DNA of 10,609 nucleotides, taken from positions 1-10,609 of the forward strand of contig CALMLK010000158.1 of the NCBI GenBank assembly GCA_937868035.1. Reading direction: 5' to 3'. This document shows, in pieces, positions 1 through 5,109 of the stretch; position 1 is the stretch's first letter; each line of letters opens with the position of its first letter. The notes under the pieces are model-generated. The model saw nothing but the letters and a program-made list of their open reading frames with translations, was not told the DNA's origin and did no database searches. Position numbers and translations under genes: made by a program. The stretch is from an uncultured Alphaproteobacteria bacterium (lineage in GTDB: Bacteria; Pseudomonadota; Alphaproteobacteria; Rhizobiales; Aestuariivirgaceae).

Positions 1-386
1 GAGATTTCCCAGAGATCGACATTCAGCAGGCGGCGCGCCTTGATAATGCGGTCGGTCTTCGCCGCAACGGTGCGGAAGCCGATCGACAAGCCATCGATGC
101 CGCCGGATTCCAGCAGCGAAAGCAGTTCCCGCCCACGCTGCACGTTGCGGTCGAGGCGGCCCAGCACGTAGAGCCCGCGCGGCGTTTCGCGGATCTCAAG
201 CCAGGTGCCCACGGGTTCGGCGGGATCATGCTGGAAGAGCATGCGAACGCCGGCGGCACTCCGCTTCCGCAAGGAGTCGGAAAAGGCGCCGGGCATCACG
301 ATATCGCCCTGCCCATCCCGCCTGCCGAACAGGCTGGCATAACCGGCAAAAACGCCATGACTGGAGAGCGCCTGGAGAGGCTTCAT
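1..386 (-). CDS. HK97-family prohead protease (partial, C-terminus beyond window)
   Basis: Maturation protease that cleaves scaffold and capsid delta domains inside the assembling prohead (peptidase family S78/U35). The visible 128 residues carry the family pattern: GYASLFG near residue 15, GDIVMPGAF at 27-35, the QHDP block with the probable catalytic His53, and GLSIGF at 99-104 with the probable nucleophile Ser101. These are the two residues expected of this His/Ser protease family. Translation begins at ATG 386, preceded on the minus strand by a GAGG ribosome site at 399-396, about 9 nt upstream. It follows the portal gene with a 58-nt gap, the usual order in HK97-like phages and in alphaproteobacterial gene transfer agents, where the major capsid gene normally comes next (outside this window). 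The reading frame is open to the window edge, so the truncation is due to the window and is not a mutation. The family call is firm; phage versus GTA is not decided by this gene. Confidence 0.9.
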   Translation of the reverse strand, partial: MKPLQALSSHGVFAGYASLFGRRDGQGDIVMPGAFSDSLRKRSAAGVRMLFQHDPAEPVGTWLEIRETPRGLYVLGRLDRNVQRGRELLSLLESGGIDGLSIGFRTVAAKTDRIIKARRLLNVDLWEI

Positions 387-444
387 TGAACTTTTCCTCA
401 GTGTACGGATTGTCGGGACGTTGCGATTGCCGGCGGACTATTCG

Positions 445-1575
445 CTATTCGCTTCCACCATACCCCACCGCCTGCCGCTTCTCGTCGGCCGTCAGGAAGC
501 CTGCATCATTCACGCGCTTCCACAGCGCATCGCGGTCGGGGGCCAGCGCTTCGACCTGGTCGAGGTCGGGTACGAGGGTGAGGTTTCCACCGGCATGGGG
601 TTCGAGCCACAGCGCCAGCGCATCGGCGATGCGCAGCACCAGCGGCACGATGGTCTGCCGCCAGAACACGCGGTTCGCTTCGGCGAAGTTGGCGTAGGTG
701 TTGTCGCCAGGAATGCCCAGCAGCATGGGCGGCACGCCAAAGGCGAGTGCGACTTCGCGCGCAGCCATGTTCTTGGACTCGATGAAGTCCATGTCCTTGG
801 GGCTGAAGCCCATTTCCTTCCAATCCAGCCCGCCTTCCAGCACCAGGGGGCGGCCCGCATTGGCGGCGCCCTGATAGGCGGATTGCAGTTCGCTCTTGAG
901 GCGTTCGAATTGGTCCGCCGTCAGGTGCCCATCGGCGGCAGCAAAGACCAGCGCCCCGGAGGGGCGCGCCGCATTGTCCAGCATGGCCTTGTTCCAGGCG
1001 CTTGCGGCGTTGTGCGTGTCGATGGCGCGGGCCGCGGCTTCGAGCGGAGACTGTCCGTAGTGGTCGTCTGCGGGGTTGAAGAGCTTGAGATGAAGCACGT
1101 TTTCACGCGGCATGCGCACGGATGATCCGCCCACGGCGTATTCGTAGGCTTCGGGCCAGCCAGCGCGCGACGGCACCACCGCCATGCGGTCCGGCCGCAG
1201 GGCAAAGATTTCGCGGGGCGCGCCATCGAGCAACACCAGTTCGGCGTAGGCATTGCCCGCCAGCATCAGTTGGGCGCAGAGCTGGTCGAGAAGATCCCGC
1301 CCGCTCTGTGCCGGATTGGGGCGCGCCAGCAGCGCCTTCACGGGATGGGATTCAACTTCCGCCCCGTTCACCTGCAACAGCAGCGGCACGGCACTGGCCG
1401 CTTCCGCAATCATGCGCACGCAGCGATAGCCGATCACATTGCCGGCAAATCCTTCCCGCGCCAGCGCCGTGTAATTGCGCGGCGTCCACTGCGCCCGCCC
1501 CGCACTGTGCAAGGAGATCAGCGGGGCCGTGGCGGAGGACTTGGTGGTGAGAAGGTCTTTCAGTTTTCGGAGCAT
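445..1575 (-). CDS. HK97-family phage / GTA portal protein
   Basis: Portal protein that forms the dodecameric ring at the capsid vertex through which the terminase pumps DNA. The 376-residue product has the typical HK97-portal length. Recognisable blocks are the N-terminal RAQWTPRNYTALAREGF (27-43), GYRCVRMIAEAASAVPL (49-65), the central LFNPADDHYGQSPLEAA (165-181), LDNAARPSGAL (199-209), LEGGLDWKEMGFSPKDMDF (246-264), and FGVPPMLLGIPG (279-290), followed by NFAEANRVFWRQTIVPL (296-312). From memory, the RPSGA, GLDW..MGFSP and PPMLLGIPGD..YAN blocks are very close to RcGTA-type portals. I chose ATG 1575 because GGGGAAG lies just upstream; the frame stays open for 40 more codons, but that extension does not resemble the family. 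TerL ends 116 nt upstream and the protease starts 58 nt downstream. It ends in a TAG stop with an intact C-terminus. Confidence 0.93.
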   Translation of the reverse strand: MLRKLKDLLTTKSSATAPLISLHSAGRAQWTPRNYTALAREGFAGNVIGYRCVRMIAEAASAVPLLLQVNGAEVESHPVKALLARPNPAQSGRDLLDQLCAQLMLAGNAYAELVLLDGAPREIFALRPDRMAVVPSRAGWPEAYEYAVGGSSVRMPRENVLHLKLFNPADDHYGQSPLEAAARAIDTHNAASAWNKAMLDNAARPSGALVFAAADGHLTADQFERLKSELQSAYQGAANAGRPLVLEGGLDWKEMGFSPKDMDFIESKNMAAREVALAFGVPPMLLGIPGDNTYANFAEANRVFWRQTIVPLVLRIADALALWLEPHAGGNLTLVPDLDQVEALAPDRDALWKRVNDAGFLTADEKRQAVGYGGSE

Positions 1576-1592
1576 ATCATCTTCCCCATCGT

Positions 1593-1619
1593 GAGGCGCC
1601 ACGCAGGTTGCGTGGCCTC
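1593..1619 (-). other. Hairpin just upstream of the portal ribosome site
   Basis: An inverted repeat lies in the TerL-portal gap: GAGG-(CG)-CCACGC on the left and GCGTGG-CCTC on the right, with a 5-nt loop. This gives ten pairs with a 2-nt bulge. It ends about 10 nt before the GGGGAAG ribosome site of the portal gene as transcribed. No T-run follows it in either direction, so it does not read as an intrinsic terminator. It could be an mRNA processing or translation-control structure, or chance in GC-rich DNA. Confidence 0.45.
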
Positions 1620-1643
1620 GAAGGATTGTTTCAACGTCGCATG

Positions 1644-1678
1644 CTTGGCGGCACTGCGACGCAGTGCATCTCGGCAAG
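1644..1678 (-). other. Second stem-loop in the TerL-portal spacer
   Basis: The core is a perfect 7-bp inverted repeat, GCACTGC-GAC-GCAGTGC, at 1651-1667. It can be extended by an outer imperfect stem (CTTGGCG at 1644-1650 with CGGCAAG at 1672-1678, six of seven pairs, with a 4-nt bulge). It starts 14 nt after the TerL stop codon as transcribed. No T-tract follows. Together with the hairpin at 1593-1619 it makes most of the 116-nt spacer structured. Its role is unknown; attenuation, mRNA processing or a site bound by a protein are all possible. Confidence 0.4.
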
Positions 1679-1691
1679 GGAGACCAGCAAC

Positions 1692-3020
1692 TCAAACCGC
1701 CCGCACGCGAGGTCCGGATGGTTTTCGCAGCATCAGTTCAGTGAGCGCCCAGACGAGGGCGTCGAGGCGGTCCGGCGAGGCGCCTTCACCGATGACGCTG
1801 CACATCTCATCTTCGAGTTCCGCAAAGGAGCCGACATGCGATACCCGGCCCTGCTCGTAGAGGGCGGCCACGGGTTCGGCCCGCGCCTTCTTGCCCTTGG
1901 CGGCGTGCACGGCCTTCACAGGCAATGTGGCATCCACCTGCATCAGCACCTCGCGTACCATGTCGCCGCCCTGGTTCACCTCGGCGACGATGCGGTCAGC
2001 CTCGCGCTGGTGATAGAGGGCTGCCACGCGGGCCGCCCATTGCAGCGGCGTCAGGCGCTTGCAACTGGCATCATCCAGCACATAGGCCCGGCCATCTTCG
2101 CCCAGTCCAGCGCAGACGATACCGCAGGCGTTGGCCCGCGTGCGGGAAGTGGCCGGCGGATCGACCGCCACCACCACCCGCGTCAGCCGCGGCAGCTTGC
2201 GCACCCGGGCCTGTTCAATCATGGCCCGCGTCCACAGGGCGTCGGGATCGTCGGCGATCATCTCGCCGTCCAGCTCCTGCCGCCCCAGATTGGTGTTGCC
2301 GTAGCGCGCCAGCACATCCGCCAGGAAGGAGGATGCGAGGTTGTTGCGGTTGTCCAGGGTTTTCGACCGTGTCACCACCGTTGCGGCGTCATTCATCAGT
2401 TCACGGACGAGCTTCGTCGGACGGGGCGTCGTGGTGATCACCGCTTGCGGCGCCTCGCCGAGGCGGAGCGCCATCTGCACGTTCATCCAGGCGTCACCGG
2501 CCTTCTTCCACTTCGCCACCTCGTCGCACCAGGCGGCGTCGAATTGGGGCCCTCGCAGTCCATCCGGCTCTTCCGCCGAAAAGATCTGCGCCACGGAGCC
2601 ATTGGCCCAGGTGATGGTCCGCTTCGAGGGTTCGTAGCGCGGCCGTTCCCTGTCGTGGTGAACGGCCAGAAGCCCGCTGGCGCCCTCGATCATCACAAGG
2701 CGCGCCTCGTCGAAGGTCGGAGCGACAATGGCGATGCGGGCGCAGCGGCGGAACACCGGTTCCAGAATGCCAAGCGCCAGGAACTTCACCCATTCCGCGC
2801 CGGCGCGTGTCTTGCCGGCCCCGCGCCCACCCAGGATCAGCCAGTTGCGGAAGTCATGTCCCTGTGGCGGAAGCTGCTGGCCCGGTCTCGCCCAATAGAG
2901 CCACTGGTTGTTCAGTTCCGTCACTTCCTCCGGATCCAGGATCCGCGACAGCCACGTGCCCGTCCCGTTCCGCTTCGAGTCGTTCAATTTTTGCCGCAAG
3001 CTGACGACGCTGTTCGTCAT
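1692..3020 (-). CDS. terL: Terminase large subunit (TerL), DNA-packaging ATPase/nuclease
   Basis: Motor that translocates and cuts DNA into the prohead. Taking ATG 3020 gives 442 residues. The ATPase domain shows Walker A GGRGAGKT (64-71) in the context NWLILGGRGAGKTRAGAEWV, Walker B with catalytic carboxylates at DE 166-167 (AAWCDEVAKW), and the coupling motif VITTTPRPT (194-202). The C-terminal RNase H-like nuclease has its acidic residues at D287 (VAVDPPA), E347 (IVAEVNQGG) and D418/D420 (SPDRLDALVWAL). This is the gp17/Terminase_6-like type found in RcGTA-like clusters as well as phages. The start is uncertain: ATG 3020 lacks a clear ribosome site and lies 167 nt inside the upstream gene. 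A GTG at 2924 has GGAGG only 2 nt ahead. I kept 3020 because the segment LSRILDPEEV, part of the usual region before WLYWAR, would be lost with the later start. Catalytically it looks intact. Confidence 0.92.
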   Translation of the reverse strand: MTNSVVSLRQKLNDSKRNGTGTWLSRILDPEEVTELNNQWLYWARPGQQLPPQGHDFRNWLILGGRGAGKTRAGAEWVKFLALGILEPVFRRCARIAIVAPTFDEARLVMIEGASGLLAVHHDRERPRYEPSKRTITWANGSVAQIFSAEEPDGLRGPQFDAAWCDEVAKWKKAGDAWMNVQMALRLGEAPQAVITTTPRPTKLVRELMNDAATVVTRSKTLDNRNNLASSFLADVLARYGNTNLGRQELDGEMIADDPDALWTRAMIEQARVRKLPRLTRVVVAVDPPATSRTRANACGIVCAGLGEDGRAYVLDDASCKRLTPLQWAARVAALYHQREADRIVAEVNQGGDMVREVLMQVDATLPVKAVHAAKGKKARAEPVAALYEQGRVSHVGSFAELEDEMCSVIGEGASPDRLDALVWALTELMLRKPSGPRVRAV

Positions 3021-3462
3021 CAAAATATTTGTGTTCGCCGCGGGCCTGCTTGCGCTTGAGCTTGTCTTTGCGTTCAAGGTCGAGAACCTTCTCCAGTGTC
3101 CGCACCAGGGTGTTGACCGACTTGATGCCGCGCTCGGAGTTGAGCGCATTCACTTCCGTGCCCAGTTCGCGAAGCTCATCCTCCAGCTGGGTCACGCGCT
3201 GTTGCAGCATGTCCTTGAGGCGCTGGATGGTTTCGCGGGTCGTCTCGGCCTTTCGCGGAGCGGCAGCGGGGGACTTCGCCACCGTCTTGGCCTTGCGCTT
3301 GCTCCGCAGCGCCCAGCCCTCCTTCAGGGCGCGGAGCGAGAGGGCGATCCGCGTCATGCCGATGTCGGCGGCAATGGCATCCACCCGTTCCTCGCCCTTC
3401 TCATAGCGCGCACGAATGTCCGCCCAGGCCGGATCGCCCGGCGGCGGGGTGTGTGTGGTCAT
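2854..3462 (-). CDS. Probable terminase small subunit: N-terminal HTH plus coiled coil
   Basis: This protein of 202 residues sits directly upstream of TerL, where the small terminase (DNA-site recognition for packaging) belongs. Residues 11-52 have the pattern W-x2-IR-x2-Y-x7-V-x2-IA-x3-G-x14-GW-x2-R, typical of small-terminase and resolvase-like helix-turn-helix domains. A basic linker (53-71) follows, then heptad-rich helices at about 72-135 and 149-167 suited to a coiled-coil oligomer. The tail (170-202) is Gly/Ala/Ser-rich, looks unconserved and lies within the TerL overlap. ATG 3462 was chosen because GAGAGG lies just upstream; the in-frame ATG at 3540 is within the proposed promoter. 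The call rests on position and domain layout: I do not recognise a specific family. The characterised R. capsulatus GTA small terminase is reported to lack a canonical DNA-binding domain, so this HTH would be a difference if the cluster is a GTA. Confidence 0.65.
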   Translation of the reverse strand: MTTHTPPPGDPAWADIRARYEKGEERVDAIAADIGMTRIALSLRALKEGWALRSKRKAKTVAKSPAAAPRKAETTRETIQRLKDMLQQRVTQLEDELRELGTEVNALNSERGIKSVNTLVRTLEKVLDLERKDKLKRKQARGEHKYFDDEQRRQLAAKIERLEAERDGHVAVADPGSGGSDGTEQPVALLGETGPAASATGT

Positions 3463-3529
3463 CTCTGCCTCTCTTGATGATGAACGGGTGCCGCTTTCGG
3501 CCCCTTTTCTCTTCGCCCATTGCGGGGAT

Positions 3530-3543
3530 GTAGCGGACACTAC
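3530..3543. promoter_or_regulatory. Palindrome over the packaging-gene promoter (candidate operator)
   Basis: The inverted repeat GTAG-N6-CTAC spans the proposed -10 hexamer and start-site region of the leftward promoter at 3537-3565. A protein bound here would block that promoter. Four-base arms are short and could occur by chance, so this is only a candidate. Confidence 0.3.
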
Positions 3544-3565
3544 GGGAAGGCCTGTACGCTGTCAA
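3537..3565 (-). promoter_or_regulatory. Putative sigma70-type promoter for the leftward packaging genes
   Basis: On the minus strand a perfect -35 hexamer TTGACA (3565-3560) is followed after exactly 17 nt by TAGTGT (3542-3537), a weak -10 that matches three of six consensus bases. The start would be near 3530, giving a leader of about 70 nt to the small-terminase ATG at 3462. This is the only consensus-like promoter I see in the divergent region for this direction. A rightward pair, CTGTCA (3559-3564) with TGTGAT after 18 nt, could serve the LysR gene but is weaker. Confidence 0.45.
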
Positions 3566-3607
3566 GCACTTTTTTCCTAGTGTGTGATTTTTCTTTTTTG
3601 CCGTGCC

Positions 3608-3626
3608 AGTTTGCAGGCCACAAACT
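3608..3626. promoter_or_regulatory. LTTR-box palindrome ahead of the LysR gene (candidate autoregulatory site)
   Basis: The perfect inverted repeat AGTTTG-N7-CAAACT contains a symmetric T-N11-A (T3611, A3623), the signature of LysR-type recognition sites. It ends 11 nt before the regulator's ATG, a position suited to autorepression, which is common in this family. The regulator has no obvious Shine-Dalgarno sequence in the same stretch. Binding is inferred from the motif only. Confidence 0.5.
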
Positions 3627-3637
3627 ACTGTTGCGCC

Positions 3638-4534
3638 ATGGATATCCGGCAACTGCAATATCTCGCGGCGCTCGCCCGCGAAAAGCATTTCACGCGCGCA
3701 GCGCAGGCCTGCAACATCACCCAGCCCACGCTTTCGGGGAGAATCCGGCAACTGGAGCAGGAACTGGGCGTACCGCTCCTCGAACGCGGACAGCGTTTCA
3801 TCGGCCTCACACCGGAAGGCGAGCGCGTGCTCAAGTGGGCCCACACCATCCTCGACAACTGGAATGCGCTGCAGGCGGAACTGGCGCAGATCAAGGGCAA
3901 GAAGGGCAAGCTCATCGGCCGCCTTGTGCTTGGGGTCATTCCCTCGGCCCTGCCCAAGGCGTCGCTGCTCACCCGCGCGCTGAACGCGGCGCACCCCGCC
4001 GTCGACTTCACCATCCTGTCGCAGTCCTCCGTGGAAATCCTCCGTACACTGAATGATTTTTCTATTGATGCCGGCATCACCTATCTCGACAACGAGCCGG
4101 TGGAAGGCCTGATGCAGGTGGAACTGTACCGCGAGAACTACTGCCTCTTCGTGGCGAGCGAGAGCGACATCGCGGCGCGAGACTCCGTCACGTGGTTCGA
4201 GGCGGCGCAGCAGCCGCTCTGTCTCCTCACCCCCAACATGCAGAACCGCCGGATCATCGACCGGGCCTTCGCGGCCGCCAAGGTGCAGCCCACGGCCCGG
4301 CTGGAGACGAACTCCATCATGAACCTCATCGCCTCGGTGCGCAGCATGGGCCTCTGTTCCATCATGCCGGATTATTTCCGCAATGCGTTGGGATCGCTGG
4401 AGGGGCTGTCCGCGATCCCGCTGGTCGAACCCAGCGTTTCCCACAAGGTCGGCCTGGTGGCGGTGGACCGGGAACCGCTGTCGCCGCTCATCTCGGCACT
4501 TTTCGCAAGTGCGAAGACGATGATTCCCGACTAA
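3638..4534 (+). CDS. fdsR: LysR-type transcriptional regulator, probable formate dehydrogenase operon regulator (FdsR-like)
   Basis: Transcription factor of 298 residues, the usual LysR length. An N-terminal winged HTH covers about residues 1-60: MDIRQLQYLAALAREKHFTR, then the recognition helix region AAQACNITQPTLSGRIRQLE (21-40) and LGVPLLER (43-50). A linker helix (about 63-88) leads to the periplasmic-binding-like effector domain (about 91-298). It lies upstream of and co-directional with fdsG, 83 nt away. LysR regulators (FdsR) adjoin fds operons in other proteobacteria such as Cupriavidus, so control of the formate dehydrogenase genes is likely. The effector is not shown by the sequence; formate is the natural guess. 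ATG 3638 is fixed by the conserved MDIRQL start; an in-frame ATG at 3584 would add 18 unconserved residues. No clear ribosome site precedes it, which suggests weak or leaderless translation. The gene name comes from context. Confidence 0.88.
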   Translation: MDIRQLQYLAALAREKHFTRAAQACNITQPTLSGRIRQLEQELGVPLLERGQRFIGLTPEGERVLKWAHTILDNWNALQAELAQIKGKKGKLIGRLVLGVIPSALPKASLLTRALNAAHPAVDFTILSQSSVEILRTLNDFSIDAGITYLDNEPVEGLMQVELYRENYCLFVASESDIAARDSVTWFEAAQQPLCLLTPNMQNRRIIDRAFAAAKVQPTARLETNSIMNLIASVRSMGLCSIMPDYFRNALGSLEGLSAIPLVEPSVSHKVGLVAVDREPLSPLISALFASAKTMIPD

Positions 4535-4544
4535 ATCAGTCGAT

Positions 4545-4568
4545 CATACAGCCGGTCTATGCTATCAT
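4545..4568 (+). promoter_or_regulatory. LTTR-like site and possible promoter upstream of fdsG
   Basis: CATA-N9-TATG at 4545-4561 is an inverted repeat with a symmetric T-N11-A (T4547, A4559). It runs directly into ATG-N4-CAT (4559-4568), which could be the second, activation half-site that LysR regulators often use. TATCAT at 4563-4568 could be a -10, although no good -35 precedes it, as is common for activator-dependent promoters. The start would fall about 40 nt before the fdsG ATG. No terminator is visible between the regulator and fdsG, so read-through is also possible. Confidence 0.4.
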
Positions 4569-4617
4569 TGGCGCAGACGATTAGCCTTTTCCGCGCCGCT
4601 CGGCCAAAAGGCGACAC

Positions 4618-5109
4618 ATGACGACAAAAACGACAATTCCTGACTTTTCCGCTTCGGCTGCAACTGCTGCTGCCGCCGTGTGTTTGCGCCATGGCAACAA
4701 GGCCGATGCGCTGCTCGAAATCCTCCACGACCTGCAGGATGACCTCGGCCATGTGCCGGAGCAGGCGCTCCCCGTCATCGCCAGGGCGCTGAACCTGTCG
4801 CGGGCCGAAGTCTATGGTGTCGCCACCTTCTACCACGACTTCCACCTGCACCCGACAGGCCGCCACATCATACGGATGTGCCGCGCTGAAGCCTGTCAGT
4901 CCATGGGTGGCCGCGACCTCGTGGCCATGGCCGAGAAATTCTTGAATGTCCGCATGGGCGGCACCACGTCAGACAACAAGGTGACGCTGGAAGCCACCTA
5001 TTGCCTGGGCCTCTGCGCCACCGCCCCCGCCATGATGGTGGACGGCAAGGTGATTGGCCGCGTCGATGCCGCAAAGCTCAAGCCCATCCTCGCCGAGGTG
5101 ACGAAATGA
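4618..5109 (+). CDS. fdsG: NAD-dependent formate dehydrogenase gamma subunit (NuoE-like, [2Fe-2S])
   Basis: Small electron-transfer subunit of the cytoplasmic FdsGBA(D) formate dehydrogenase, homologous to NuoE of complex I. The 163-residue product has the helical N-terminal part (LLEILHDLQDDLGHVPEQAL, 32-51; YGVATFYHDF, 66-75) and a thioredoxin-like domain whose four cysteines bind one [2Fe-2S] cluster: C88 and C93 (CRAEAC) plus C129 and C133 (CLGLC). Its cluster sits beside the FMN of FdsB. The ATG at 4618 is preceded by AAAAGG about 6 nt upstream. The stop overlaps the fdsB start by 4 nt (ATGA), indicating translational coupling and equal stoichiometry. It is the first gene of fdsGBACD. 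All key residues are present and nothing is odd in length. Confidence 0.95.
   Translation: MTTKTTIPDFSASAATAAAAVCLRHGNKADALLEILHDLQDDLGHVPEQALPVIARALNLSRAEVYGVATFYHDFHLHPTGRHIIRMCRAEACQSMGGRDLVAMAEKFLNVRMGGTTSDNKVTLEATYCLGLCATAPAMMVDGKVIGRVDAAKLKPILAEVTK

Noticed and set aside
1576..1695. 40-codon N-terminal extension of the portal protein
   Set aside because: The extension is Cys-rich and unlike portals, it covers the hairpin spacer, and ATG 1575 has a good ribosome site.
1608..3059. Long open frame (483 codons) on the plus strand opposite TerL
   Set aside because: It is antisense to a gene with complete TerL motifs, its product shows no recognisable domain, and such frames arise from GC-rich codon use on the opposite strand.
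3569..3602. T-rich stretch as an intrinsic terminator
   Set aside because: No GC-rich stem precedes the T-runs in either direction. It lies between divergent genes, where an AT-rich promoter region is more likely.
3401..4444. Open frame of 347 codons on the minus strand across the LysR gene and the divergent region
   Set aside because: It runs through the promoter region and opposite a clear LysR gene, and its product resembles nothing I know.
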